A stretch of DNA of 10,744 nt, taken from positions 1-10,744 of the forward strand of contig JAMNZE010000033.1 of NCBI GenBank assembly GCA_023622465.1. The letters run 5' to 3'. Positions 1 through 7,536 of the stretch are shown in pieces. Under the pieces are notes generated by a model. It did no database searches and was not told the DNA's origin. It saw only the letters and a program-made list of their open reading frames with translations. The translations under genes and the position numbers were made by a program. Numbering within the stretch: position 1 is the stretch's first letter; every line of letters begins with the position of its first letter. The DNA is from UBA5500 sp023622465 (lineage in GTDB: Bacteria > Bacillota > UBA994 > UBA5500).

Positions 1-131
1 AGGAGCTCGATCCGCTCGCGAGCAGTCATCTTGCCCTTCTCCTTATGAGCAGCAATACGTTTAGCACCGCCCCCAGCCAGGACCTTCTCCCGCTCCTGAA
101 CTAACCGCTCAATTTTCTTGTCCATCGACAT
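1..131 (-). CDS. mmdA: Acyl-CoA carboxyltransferase (methylmalonyl-CoA decarboxylase alpha / propionyl-CoA carboxylase beta type), N-terminal fragment
   Basis: Only the first 43 codons are inside the window; the gene runs off the left edge. The visible protein starts MSMDKKIERL and continues with a basic, helical stretch including KGKMTARERIELL, the hallmark start of the carboxyltransferase subunit of biotin-dependent acyl-CoA carboxylases and Na+-pumping methylmalonyl-CoA decarboxylases. These enzymes move CO2 between biotin and propionyl-CoA/methylmalonyl-CoA. The first ATG (131) is preferred over the in-frame ATG at 125 because AAAGGAGG (147-140) sits 8 bases upstream of it. It follows the epimerase gene after 46 bases and is the logical next step after epimerisation. 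Which of the two enzymes it is cannot be decided without the rest of the gene and the biotin-carrier or membrane subunits. The family call is firm; the symbol is provisional. Confidence 0.85.
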   Translation of the reverse strand, partial: MSMDKKIERLVQEREKVLAGGGAKRIAAHKEKGKMTARERIEL

Positions 132-177
132 CAGGCCAACCTCCTTTAGCCTTTGCTAATGCTTGTAAATACAGGGC

Positions 178-582
178 TTAACGCGGGTACTCACAAAGCT
201 CTACTAACACACCCAAAGTGGCCTTCGGATGAATAAAAGCAATCTTTGCCCCATGGGCACCTTCCCGCGGCTCCTCATCGATGAGGCGCACTCCCTTTTC
301 TTTCATAGCAGCCAAGGCGGCTTCAATATCTTCTACCTCATAGGCCAAATGGTGGATGCCCTCGCCCCGCTTTTCGATGGCTTTAGCAATTGGGCCCTCC
401 GGATCGGTAGACTCTAACAATTCGATATTCACTTCCCCCACTGGGAAAAAGGCCGTCTTCACTTTCTGAGAAGGAACCTCTTCTTCACCGGTACAAGTAA
501 GTCCCAAGACATCCTGATAGAAACGCTTAGCCGCCTCCAAATCTTTAACGGCAATACCCAGGTGTGCAATCTTCTTAATCAT
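178..582 (-). CDS. mce: Methylmalonyl-CoA epimerase
   Basis: This 134-residue protein interconverts (R)- and (S)-methylmalonyl-CoA, linking the B12 mutase (R form) to the carboxyltransferase (S form). It belongs to the VOC/glyoxalase superfamily and has the usual length for a single-chain epimerase. The N-terminal IAHLGIAVKDLEAA segment carries the first metal-ligand His (His7); GEGIHHLAYEV (His77/His78) and the near-C-terminal GVLVELCE (Glu128) supply further conserved ligand positions of the family, and the IELLE strand near residue 54 aligns with the remaining one. The ATG at 582 has AAAGGAGA (598-591) 8 bases upstream. The gene starts 23 bases after meaB ends and precedes the carboxyltransferase, the usual order in methylmalonyl-CoA operons. 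A generic VOC enzyme is unlikely given this context. Confidence 0.95.
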   Translation of the reverse strand: MIKKIAHLGIAVKDLEAAKRFYQDVLGLTCTGEEEVPSQKVKTAFFPVGEVNIELLESTDPEGPIAKAIEKRGEGIHHLAYEVEDIEAALAAMKEKGVRLIDEEPREGAHGAKIAFIHPKATLGVLVELCEYPR

Positions 583-605
583 GGACCGAATCTCCTTTCT
601 ATGTA

Positions 606-1574
606 TTATTGATTAGAGGTAATCTGCCCTAAAAACTGTTGCCACAGCTCATAAGCCGCATCATAGACCGATCTCTTACCACCCACAACCTCCTGAGCCA
701 ATTCTTCGTAGCGAGCAGGACCAATAAGGGAATCTATCTCCCGCATTAGCTGCGAACGTAATAGTTCACCAAGTTCAGCCCGCGTGCGTGCAGCCCTTTG
801 TTCGAGCAAAAGGCCACTGCTTTGCAAGTACTCATAATGGGCCAACAACTGATCTGCTAATTCGGCGATACCTTCGTCCTTTATGGCAACGGTCTTGATC
901 ACCGGAATTGACCAGTCGGAAGAGTTGGGTTGCATTTTCAGCATGTTGCGCAACTCCCGCTCCGTTTTTTCCGCCCCTTCCCGGTCGGCCTTATTGACTA
1001 CAAAAAGGTCGGCGATCTCTAAGATACCTGCCTTCATGGCTTGAATATCATCGCCCAAACCGGGTACTGCCACTACTACCACCGAGTCGGCGACGGAAAT
1101 GATGTCGGTTTCCGATTGTCCCGTGCCCACCGTTTCTATGATTATGATGTCTTTACCAAAGGCATCTAACAGCTTTATGGCGTCATTGGTGGCCTTCGAT
1201 AGCCCTCCCATGCTTCCACGGGAACTCATACTGCGCACAAATACACGCGGGTGGTAAGCGACCTCGGGCAAACGCAGGCGGTCCCCCAGTATGGCACCAC
1301 CGGTAAAGGGGCTGGAGGGGTCGACAAGTAGCAACCCCAAGGAAAATCCCCGGTTAGCCAGCTCGGTGGCCAAGCGACCGGTAAGGGTGCTCTTACCCGC
1401 ACCGGGAGGCCCGGTAATGCCTATAATATGAGCCCGCCCCAGCCGCTGACTATGTTCCCGTAGGAAGTCTTGCACTATGGTCGGCTCATTCTCAGCGGCG
1501 GAGAGGGCGCGAGCCAACGCCCTCACATCACCGCTGAGAAAGGCTTCCTGCCAATTAGTCTTCCTTGCTGACAT
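606..1574 (-). CDS. meaB: MeaB-type G3E GTPase, chaperone of methylmalonyl-CoA mutase (ArgK family)
   Basis: MeaB proteins are P-loop GTPases that gate adenosylcobalamin loading into methylmalonyl-CoA mutase and protect it from inactivation. Numbered from the ATG at 1574 (322 residues), the Walker A motif GPPGAGKS lies at about 55-62, followed by the characteristic DPSSPFTGGAILGDR segment, ETVGTGQSE (switch/Walker B region) and the guanine-specificity motif NKAD. The C-terminal helical dimerisation arm is present. The reading frame is open up to an ATG at 1598, but that start lies deeper inside the mutase small-subunit gene and has no convincing ribosome binding site. The ATG at 1574, behind a close GTGGAAG, gives a normal N-terminus, although the spacing is short, so the exact start is uncertain. 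The gene overlaps the small-subunit gene by 20 bases, suggesting translational coupling between the chaperone and its client. Confidence 0.95.
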   Translation of the reverse strand: MSARKTNWQEAFLSGDVRALARALSAAENEPTIVQDFLREHSQRLGRAHIIGITGPPGAGKSTLTGRLATELANRGFSLGLLLVDPSSPFTGGAILGDRLRLPEVAYHPRVFVRSMSSRGSMGGLSKATNDAIKLLDAFGKDIIIIETVGTGQSETDIISVADSVVVVAVPGLGDDIQAMKAGILEIADLFVVNKADREGAEKTERELRNMLKMQPNSSDWSIPVIKTVAIKDEGIAELADQLLAHYEYLQSSGLLLEQRAARTRAELGELLRSQLMREIDSLIGPARYEELAQEVVGGKRSVYDAAYELWQQFLGQITSNQ

Positions 1575-1956
1575 TGGCTTCCACAAAAGCGATGACATCC
1601 TGCATGGATGTGCCAGGAGTGAAAATCTCTTTAATACCGGCTTCCTTCAAGCCTGGGATATCGGTATCAGGAATGACGCCACCGCCGATGACTAAAATAT
1701 CTTCTGCCTGTTGTTCCTTCAACAGTTCCACTACCCGCGGGAAAAGATGGTTATGGGCACCCGAGAGGCAACTCAATCCGATTACATCCACGTCCTCTTG
1801 TATAGCGGCCGTTACAATTTGTTCCGGCGTCTGCCGGAGGCCGGTATAGATAACCTCCATGCCCGCATCGCGCAGAGCGCGAGCAATCACCTTGGCACCG
1901 CGATCATGTCCATCTAAACCTGGCTTTGCCACCAGTACACGGATTTTTCTTTCCAT
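1555..1956 (-). CDS. Methylmalonyl-CoA mutase small subunit, B12-binding domain
   Basis: This is a free-standing cobalamin-binding domain of 133 residues that pairs with the separately encoded catalytic subunit just upstream; the homologous domain is fused to the C-terminus of the mutase in many aerobes and mitochondria. The base-off/His-on motif DxHxxG is seen at Asp15-His17-Gly20 within KPGLDGHDRGAK; His17 should be the lower axial cobalt ligand. The later SCLSGAH and GGGVIPDTD segments match the nucleotide-loop pocket of the Rossmann-like fold. The frame is open up to 2034 inside the large-subunit gene, but the ATG at 1956 is chosen because AGGAGG (1972-1967) lies 10 bases upstream and the protein then starts MERKIRVLVAKPG, as the family does. 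It begins 16 bases after the large subunit stops. Split mutases of this form are known from anaerobic bacteria and archaea. Confidence 0.95.
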   Translation of the reverse strand: MERKIRVLVAKPGLDGHDRGAKVIARALRDAGMEVIYTGLRQTPEQIVTAAIQEDVDVIGLSCLSGAHNHLFPRVVELLKEQQAEDILVIGGGVIPDTDIPGLKEAGIKEIFTPGTSMQDVIAFVEANVSKED

Positions 1957-1972
1957 GAATGCCACGCCTCCT

Positions 1973-3652
1973 TTACAGCAAATCGTGGGCGACATATTCG
2001 CCGAACACGTTACGCAAGCGGTCGCAGATTTCACCTAATGTGGCGTAGGATTTAACTGCCTTATAAATATAGGGCATCAGGTTAGCATCGCCTTTAGCAG
2101 CCTGCTCCAGCTCATCCAGCGCCGTAGCAACCGCTATGTTGTCCCTCTGCTGGCGTAAGTTGGCCAGTTTCTGCTGTTGCAGTTCGGCAACGGCAGGATC
2201 AACCTGCAAAAGATCTAGCACCGATTCTTCCTCTATCTGGAAGCGATTAACACCGACCACGATGCGCTCGCTGGTTTCAATGCTACGCTGATACTCATAG
2301 GCCGCATCCTGAATCTCCCGCTGCATATAGCCATTTTCAATGGCCTTAACGGCGCCGCCCATCTCATCGATGTGGGCAATATATTTTTCAGCTTGCTGCT
2401 GTAGGGAGTTGGTCAGAGATTCGATGTAGTAACTGCCGGCCAAGGGATCGATAGTATCGGCTACGCCGCTTTCGTAGGCAATAATCTGCTGGGTGCGTAG
2501 GGCAATACGTACCGATTCCTCGGTAGGTAGTGCTAAAGCTTCGTCGCGCGAGTTGGTGTGTAGCGACTGGGTACCACCCAAGACGGCAGCTAAAGCCTGT
2601 AAAGCTACCCGCACAATGTTGTTATCCGGCTGCTGGGCTGTAAGGGTGGAACCGCCCGTTTGCGTATGGAAACGTAGCATTAGAGATTTATCCTTCTTAG
2701 CACCAAAACGCTCCCGCATAATCTTAGCCCAGAGTCGACGCGCAGCCCTGAACTTAGCAATTTCCTCAAAGAAATCCACATGGGAGTTGAAGAAGAAGGA
2801 CAGGCGCGGAGCAAAATCATCCACATCGAGGCCCGCATCAATGGCAGCCTGTACATAAGCGATACCGTTGCTCAGAGTAAAGGCAATTTCTTGAGCCGCC
2901 GTTGAGCCGGCTTCGCGGATATGGTAACCGCTGATACTGATGGTGTTCCAGTTGGGCACATTCTGCGAACAGAACTCAAAAATGTTAGTGATTAGACGCA
3001 TAGACGGGGCCGGCGGGAAAATATAAGTTCCACGGGCCACGTATTCCTTCAATATATCGTTCTGAATGGTCCCACTCAGCTTATTGAATGGAACACCCTG
3101 TTTCTCCGCAACCCCCATATACATGGCCAACAGAACAGCAGCGGGGGCGTTAATAGTCATAGAAGTGCTAACTTTATCAAGAGGTATACCATCAAAGAGG
3201 ATTTCCATATCGGCCAACGAGTCAATGGCTACGCCGACTTTCCCTACTTCGCCGGCGGCTAGACTGTGGTCCGAATCGTACCCAATTTGGGTAGGCAAGT
3301 CGAAAGCGACACTAAGTCCGGTCTGACCTTGTTCTAACAGATATTTATAGCGCTGGTTCGATTCTTCAGCGGTAGCAAAGCCCGCATATTGCCGCATAGT
3401 CCAAAGGCGTCCCCGATACATGGTTGGCTGCACACCACGGGTATAGGGGTATTGGCCAGGAAAACCTAAATCCTGCAGGTAATCGAGGTCGGCCACATCC
3501 TCTGGTGTATAAACCCGCTTAATTTCCGTTCCCGATGGGGTCTTAAATTCGGCTTTTCGCTCGGGGAAACGATTGAGGACTTTTTGTAGAGGTCCTTGTT
3601 CCCACTCAATTCGCGCTTTCTCAATGTGCCGCAAATCTTCCTTGGAGCTCAC
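1973..3652 (-). CDS. Methylmalonyl-CoA mutase large (catalytic) subunit
   Basis: This catalytic TIM-barrel subunit of the adenosylcobalamin-dependent mutase interconverts succinyl-CoA and (R)-methylmalonyl-CoA. The family core is clear: QPTMYRGRLWTMRQYAGF, GLSVAFDLPTQIGYDSD, GTIQNDILKEYVARGTY and SISGYHIREAG. By alignment from memory with the Propionibacterium enzyme, Tyr82, Arg210 and His247 (numbered from the upstream GTG at 3661) match Tyr89, Arg207 and His244. Tyr plus Arg is the methylmalonyl-CoA signature; isobutyryl-CoA mutases carry Phe and Gln. The chain lacks the C-terminal B12 domain, which is the next gene. Two GTG starts are possible, 3661 and 3652. The second is preferred because AGGAAG (3667-3662) lies 9 bases before it but directly abuts the first; the product is then 559 residues. 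The gene lies 96 bases after glutamate dehydrogenase, behind a GC-rich hairpin. Confidence 0.96.
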   Translation of the reverse strand: MSSKEDLRHIEKARIEWEQGPLQKVLNRFPERKAEFKTPSGTEIKRVYTPEDVADLDYLQDLGFPGQYPYTRGVQPTMYRGRLWTMRQYAGFATAEESNQRYKYLLEQGQTGLSVAFDLPTQIGYDSDHSLAAGEVGKVGVAIDSLADMEILFDGIPLDKVSTSMTINAPAAVLLAMYMGVAEKQGVPFNKLSGTIQNDILKEYVARGTYIFPPAPSMRLITNIFEFCSQNVPNWNTISISGYHIREAGSTAAQEIAFTLSNGIAYVQAAIDAGLDVDDFAPRLSFFFNSHVDFFEEIAKFRAARRLWAKIMRERFGAKKDKSLMLRFHTQTGGSTLTAQQPDNNIVRVALQALAAVLGGTQSLHTNSRDEALALPTEESVRIALRTQQIIAYESGVADTIDPLAGSYYIESLTNSLQQQAEKYIAHIDEMGGAVKAIENGYMQREIQDAAYEYQRSIETSERIVVGVNRFQIEEESVLDLLQVDPAVAELQQQKLANLRQQRDNIAVATALDELEQAAKGDANLMPYIYKAVKSYATLGEICDRLRNVFGEYVAHDLL

Positions 3653-3691
3653 TATACTCACCTTCCTGATAAGAATTGTCCGATACTGTTA

Positions 3692-3721
3692 GGCCCTCCC
3701 CGGCCGCGGCCAGGGAGGGCC
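3692..3721 (-). terminator. GC-rich hairpin between gdh and mutase; possible partial terminator or processing/stability element
   Basis: GGCCCTCCC (3692-3700) pairs perfectly with GGGAGGGCC (3713-3721). After one C/A mismatch the loop can add a further 3-4 base pairs from the palindrome GGCCGCGGCC (3702-3711). It starts 27 bases after the gdh stop codon. On the minus strand it is followed by TAACAGTATC rather than a run of T, so it is not a canonical intrinsic terminator. It may lower read-through into the mutase genes, protect the upstream mRNA's 3' end, or mark a processing site. The fold is certain from sequence; the function is inferred. Confidence 0.45.
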
Positions 3722-3748
3722 AAAACTAGCCGTTATGCTAAAACGTGC

Positions 3749-5005
3749 CTAAGCCCAACCACGCAACTTCATTGCTTCTGCTAGACGACGAATAGCGATA
3801 ACGTAAGCCGAAGTGCGCATGTCGATCTTCAGCTCTTTATGTTGTTCATAGATAGCATCGAAGGCATTCACCATTAGCCGCTCAAGACGGGAGTTGACTT
3901 CGTCCAAACTCCAATAGAAGTTCTGCAAGTTCTGTACCCACTCAAAGTAGGAAACAGTAACGCCACCGGCGTTGGCCAGGATATCAGGCACTACGAAGAC
4001 ACCCCGATCCCATAGCTTCTTGGAGGCCGATGCGGTAGTAGGCCCATTGGCGGCTTCTACCAGAATCTTAGCCTTGATCAAATGCTCATTTTCATCGGTG
4101 ATCTGGTTCTCGAGGGCTGCCGGGATTAAGAAGTCCACATCGAGGGCAAAGAGCTCATCGCGGGTAAGCTCCTTGGTGCTGCCTGGGAAGCCCTTTACGC
4201 CCCCATTCTCAGCCACGTAAGCGGCCAGCTCTTTAGCGTCCAAACCGTTTTCATTGTAAACGCCACCGGTATGGTCCTGAACGCCTACTACCTTGGAGGC
4301 CAGCATCTCTTCAGCGCAAATAGCCGCATGGCTACCCACATTACCATAGCCCTGGATCGCAATGGTTGCGCCCTTGGTGTCAATACCTAAACGTTTGGCA
4401 GCTTCCCGGAGGGCTATAATCACACCACGGCCAGTTGCTTCAGTGCGACCCAACGATCCGCCGATGGAGACAGGCTTACCAGTGACAACGCCGGGCATGT
4501 TGCGGCCCTTCTGTTTGCTCATTTCGTCGTAGATCCAAGCCATAACTTGGGCATTGGTACCCACGTCGCCGGCCGGGATGTCGCGATCATCGCCGATGAA
4601 GTCGCTCATAGCCCGGGTAAAGGCACGAGTAAGCCGCTCTAGTTCGCCAGGAGACAACTCTTTAGGATCAACGGTTATTCCGCCCTTTGCCCCACCATAA
4701 GGCAATCCTAAGGCGCTACACTTAAAGGTCATCCACATGGACAGAGTCTTAACCTCGTCAAAGTCCACATCGGGATGATAACGCAGGCCACCTTTCGCCG
4801 GGCCCATAACGTCATTGTGATGGGCACGATAACCGGTGAAAGCTCTGACCGTACCGTCGTCCATCTTTACCGGAACGGTAACCTCTAAAGCACGTAGCGG
4901 TTGTTTTAGAATCTCATAATAGTTGTCATTTAGACCGAGGATGTCACAGGCGTCCTTGATCTGCCTCTGCACTTGGCGTAGAGTTTCAGCACTGTTGCCA
5001 GCCAC
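3749..5005 (-). CDS. gdhA: Glutamate dehydrogenase (Glu/Leu/Phe/Val dehydrogenase family)
   Basis: This 418-residue cytoplasmic enzyme catalyses reversible oxidative deamination of glutamate to 2-oxoglutarate and ammonia. The N-terminal catalytic domain shows MGPAKGGLRYHPDV (Lys71), KCSALGLPYGGAKGG (Lys95, Lys107) and PAGDVGTN (catalytic Asp147). The C-terminal Rossmann domain has GYGNVG (219-224), and an acidic Asp244 follows the second strand in GVQDHTGG, which leans towards NAD(H) but does not prove it. Length is normal for the hexameric short-form GDH. The start is a GTG at 5005 with AGGGGGAG (5020-5013) 7 bases upstream. It sits 27 bases behind the last oxidoreductase subunit, so its product 2-oxoglutarate would feed directly into that complex. 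The family also contains leucine and valine dehydrogenases; the length and motifs favour glutamate. Confidence 0.95.
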   Translation of the reverse strand: MAGNSAETLRQVQRQIKDACDILGLNDNYYEILKQPLRALEVTVPVKMDDGTVRAFTGYRAHHNDVMGPAKGGLRYHPDVDFDEVKTLSMWMTFKCSALGLPYGGAKGGITVDPKELSPGELERLTRAFTRAMSDFIGDDRDIPAGDVGTNAQVMAWIYDEMSKQKGRNMPGVVTGKPVSIGGSLGRTEATGRGVIIALREAAKRLGIDTKGATIAIQGYGNVGSHAAICAEEMLASKVVGVQDHTGGVYNENGLDAKELAAYVAENGGVKGFPGSTKELTRDELFALDVDFLIPAALENQITDENEHLIKAKILVEAANGPTTASASKKLWDRGVFVVPDILANAGGVTVSYFEWVQNLQNFYWSLDEVNSRLERLMVNAFDAIYEQHKELKIDMRTSAYVIAIRRLAEAMKLRGWA

Positions 5006-5032
5006 TATTAAACTCCCCCTTCAAATATTGTT

Positions 5033-5590
5033 CTATTTATTTCCGCTAACAGCATCCGCTGCTAGTTGAAACCCTAACTCTAATGCCTGCTTGTTGAGCT
5101 CTTCCGTGCCCTTGGGAACCCGGTGTAACACAGCTTGCTCCAGATACTCTTTCTCTACTATGGAGCTGACTCCTGCTACAACGCCGAGAGCGATAATGTT
5201 AGCAACAATGGGGCGTTTGAGGGTGTTGACGGCGCTATCGATGATCGGCACTCGCAGAACTCTTACGGTTTCTGGCAAATCATCGCCGATTTCTAAGGAC
5301 TCGTCCACCACCAATAAAGCATCATCAGCTAGGTCATGGCGATACTTTGCATAAGCTTCTGGGGTGAGAGCCAAAAATACTTCTGGCTGGGTAACTTTAG
5401 GGTAATCTATTTTGCCATCGCTGATAATTACTTCCGACCGACTGGCACCGCCCCGTGCCTCTGGCCCATAACTCTGCGACTGCACCGCATTCTTGCCGGC
5501 TAAAATAGCAGCCTCTGCCAAAATTATACCAGCAAGAATCATCCCCTGGCCACCACTTCCGCTGAGACGCACCTCATGTCTAACTGCCAC
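5033..5590 (-). CDS. korC: 2-oxoacid:ferredoxin oxidoreductase gamma subunit
   Basis: This 185-residue protein is the gamma subunit of a four-subunit 2-oxoacid:ferredoxin oxidoreductase, which binds CoA-side elements and completes the active site formed with the alpha and beta chains. The N-terminal GSGGQGMILAG glycine loop and the SQSYGPEARGGASRSEVIIS segment are the family hallmarks, followed by PEVFLALTPEAYAKY. The start is a GTG at 5590 whose G is shared with the beta-subunit TAG stop, a one-base overlap typical of coupled translation, with GGGAGG (5604-5599) 8 bases upstream. 2-oxoglutarate is the likeliest substrate because glutamate dehydrogenase and methylmalonyl-CoA mutase follow; 2-oxoisovalerate or a related branched oxoacid is the main alternative. 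Confidence 0.93.
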   Translation of the reverse strand: MAVRHEVRLSGSGGQGMILAGIILAEAAILAGKNAVQSQSYGPEARGGASRSEVIISDGKIDYPKVTQPEVFLALTPEAYAKYRHDLADDALLVVDESLEIGDDLPETVRVLRVPIIDSAVNTLKRPIVANIIALGVVAGVSSIVEKEYLEQAVLHRVPKGTEELNKQALELGFQLAADAVSGNK

Positions 5591-6405
5591 TATTCTTCCC
5601 TCCCTTGTACACGGGCTAACAGCTGCTCATATTGTTCGGTGAACTCGGGAGCCGAACTATTATGCAACTCACCGATAATCAGTTTACCAGCCAACTGCTC
5701 TGGCTCTAAGCGGGCGGCGGCCGCCACATTTACAGTATTTTCTTTCTGCCAGTTCAGCATATCAATAGCATCGCCGATCTTATTACGACGACCATAATAG
5801 GTTGGGCACTGGGAAATTGCTTCTACTACTGAGAAGCCCTTATTCTGGATTGCTTTTACAATCAAGTCGGGCATGCTGTTCGCATGATAAGCGGTGCTGC
5901 GGGCAACGTAGGTAGCCCCCGCTGCTTTCGCCAGCTCGCATACATCAAAATTGCGGTCAATATTGCCATAGGGCGAGGTGGTAGCAAACATGCCTGCCGG
6001 AGTCATCGGGGAGTATTGCCCCGAGGTCATACCGTAGATAGAGTTGTTAAAGATGATGGTAGTGATATCAATGTTACGACGGCAAGCATGGATGAAATGG
6101 TTGCCTCCGATGGCCAATGCATCCCCGTCACCCGTAATTACAATCACGTTCAGCTCAGGATTAGCCACTTTTATACCGGTAGCAAAGGCTAAGGCACGAC
6201 CGTGGGTTGTGTGCAGGGTATCGAAGTTCATGTAGCCGGAGGCACGGGAAGAACAACCTATACCGGAAACGATAACCGTTTTGTCTTGATCTAGCCCAGC
6301 CTTATCAATAGCTCGAATAATTGCCTGCATAATAATGCCATGGCCACAGCCCGGGCACCAAATATGAGGCATCATGGCATCGCGCAAATATTTTTCTGCC
6401 AGCAT
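5590..6405 (-). CDS. korB: 2-oxoacid:ferredoxin oxidoreductase beta subunit (TPP-binding)
   Basis: This 271-residue chain carries thiamine diphosphate and the proximal [4Fe-4S] cluster that takes electrons from the decarboxylated oxoacid. The TPP/Mg motif runs from GDGD (92-95) to NN (120-121), followed by YGMTSGQYSP, a conserved stretch of the family. Cysteines at 17 and 20 in WCPGCGHG, 51 in GIGCSSR and 200 in SQCPTYYGRRN match the four positions that bind the cluster in pyruvate- and 2-oxoglutarate-type enzymes. Its ATG at 6405 directly abuts the alpha-subunit TAA with no gap, and GGAGG (6418-6414) is 8 bases upstream. The length fits the archaeal-type KOR/VOR beta subunit rather than the larger fused PFOR. 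Confidence 0.95.
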   Translation of the reverse strand: MLAEKYLRDAMMPHIWCPGCGHGIIMQAIIRAIDKAGLDQDKTVIVSGIGCSSRASGYMNFDTLHTTHGRALAFATGIKVANPELNVIVITGDGDALAIGGNHFIHACRRNIDITTIIFNNSIYGMTSGQYSPMTPAGMFATTSPYGNIDRNFDVCELAKAAGATYVARSTAYHANSMPDLIVKAIQNKGFSVVEAISQCPTYYGRRNKIGDAIDMLNWQKENTVNVAAAARLEPEQLAGKLIIGELHNSSAPEFTEQYEQLLARVQGREE

Positions 6406-7536
6406 TTACCTTACCTCCAATATCGCCTGTAAGATCTTATCGGGAGCAATCAACTCGCCGTTGGCCTGCAGCACGCGTTTAATCGGCACTTGTCCTTGAG
6501 CTGCTCTTTCGACCTCATTGACCAATTGCCCATAATTCATTTCGGCAACAACTAATCCCTTTAACTGGGTCGCATATTCTCTCACCAGTTGATCGGGGAA
6601 GGGCCAAATGGTAATCGGGCGTAACAGACCCGCCTTAATACCCTGCTCACGGGCCAGATGAACTGCGCGGGCAGCAGAACGGGCAGTGGCGCCGTAGGCG
6701 AAGACTCCTATTTCGGCGTCCTCCATACCTTCCGTTTCCCACATGAGGATTTCGTCCAGATGGTTATTAATTTTGTTATGCAAGCGGTCAAGCAAGGCAG
6801 TTACTTTTGCCGGTGCGGTAGTCGGGAAACCAGTTTGGTCGTGGATCAACCCGGTCACGTGGAAGCGATAACCGTCACCGAAATTGGCTAGCGGTGGTAC
6901 ATCTTGGCTGTTATCAAAGGGCAAATAGCTCTCCTTGGGGCAGGTAGGACGCTGACGGTTAACGATAGGAACTGGCGGTGTATCCGGTATTTCAGTCCGT
7001 TCCCGCATATGTCCGATTACTTCATCTAAGAGGAGAATAACAGGAGTGCGGAGCTTTTCAGCCAAGTTGAAAGCCTTGATAGTCACCTCGTAGGCTTCGG
7101 GCACCGATGCCGGATAGACAGCAATAACCGGATGGTCACCATGGGTACCCCAGCGAGCCTGCATCACGTCGGCTTGAGCCGGAGCGGTAGGCAAACCGGT
7201 GCTGGGGCCGCCGCGCATTACGTTTACCACCACGCAGGGGATCTCTCCCAACATGGCAAAGCCAAGGTTTTCCTGCTTCAAAGAGAACCCGGGGCCACTG
7301 GTCGCCGTCATAGCTTTGGCCCCCGTCAAGGAAGCGCCGACGACGGCAGCCATGCTACCGATTTCATCTTCCATTTGGATGAAACGGCCGCCGGCCTTGG
7401 GCAGCCGTTCAGCTAACCCCTCAGCAATTTCGGTAGAAGGAGTGATTGGATAACCAGCAAAGAAATTCAAACCAGCTGCTAACGCACCTTCTACAACGGC
7501 TTCGTTACCTTGTAATAGCTTAACTGTCGGACTCAT
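6406..7536 (-). CDS. korA: 2-oxoacid:ferredoxin oxidoreductase alpha subunit (2-oxoglutarate type favoured)
   Basis: This 376-residue subunit holds the pyrimidine-binding domain and the second, transketolase-C-like domain of the oxidoreductase, which converts a 2-oxoacid and CoA to acyl-CoA, CO2 and reduced ferredoxin. The N-terminal AGYPITPSTEIAEGL, the EDEIGSMAAVVGASLTGAK stretch and ATSGPGFSLKQENLGFA are characteristic. The C-terminal part includes GVFAYGATARSA and the LRPITIWPFP segment that starts the last domain. Length and subunit order resemble 2-oxoglutarate oxidoreductases (KorA), and gdh and mutase neighbours support this. VorB-type enzymes are close relatives, so substrate is inferred. 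The ATG at 7536 lies within the end of the ferredoxin gene (17-base overlap) and is preceded by AAGGGGGAGAG, suggesting coupled synthesis of the delta and alpha chains. Confidence 0.93.
   Translation of the reverse strand: MSPTVKLLQGNEAVVEGALAAGLNFFAGYPITPSTEIAEGLAERLPKAGGRFIQMEDEIGSMAAVVGASLTGAKAMTATSGPGFSLKQENLGFAMLGEIPCVVVNVMRGGPSTGLPTAPAQADVMQARWGTHGDHPVIAVYPASVPEAYEVTIKAFNLAEKLRTPVILLLDEVIGHMRERTEIPDTPPVPIVNRQRPTCPKESYLPFDNSQDVPPLANFGDGYRFHVTGLIHDQTGFPTTAPAKVTALLDRLHNKINNHLDEILMWETEGMEDAEIGVFAYGATARSAARAVHLAREQGIKAGLLRPITIWPFPDQLVREYATQLKGLVVAEMNYGQLVNEVERAAQGQVPIKRVLQANGELIAPDKILQAILEVR

Noticed and set aside
146..159. Small hairpin TTAGC-loop-GCTAA touching the carboxyltransferase ribosome binding site
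   Set aside because: A 5-bp AT-rich stem is weak and common by chance; no riboswitch-like conserved context is visible in the 46-base gap.
1957..2034. Longer N-terminus for the B12-binding small subunit starting at 2034
   Set aside because: The extra 26 residues overlap the large-subunit gene, do not resemble the family, and a strong AGGAGG supports the ATG at 1956.
3653..3748. Separate promoter for the mutase genes in the gdh-mutase gap
   Set aside because: I found no convincing -35/-10 pair with suitable spacing on the minus strand.
5884..6192. Plus-strand open frame of about 100 codons antisense to korB
   Set aside because: It lies wholly within a well-supported conserved gene, has no recognisable domain or ribosome binding site, and is explained as a shadow frame.
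7132..7453. Two plus-strand open frames antisense to korA
   Set aside because: They overlap a highly conserved coding region; composition and lack of start signals indicate shadow frames.
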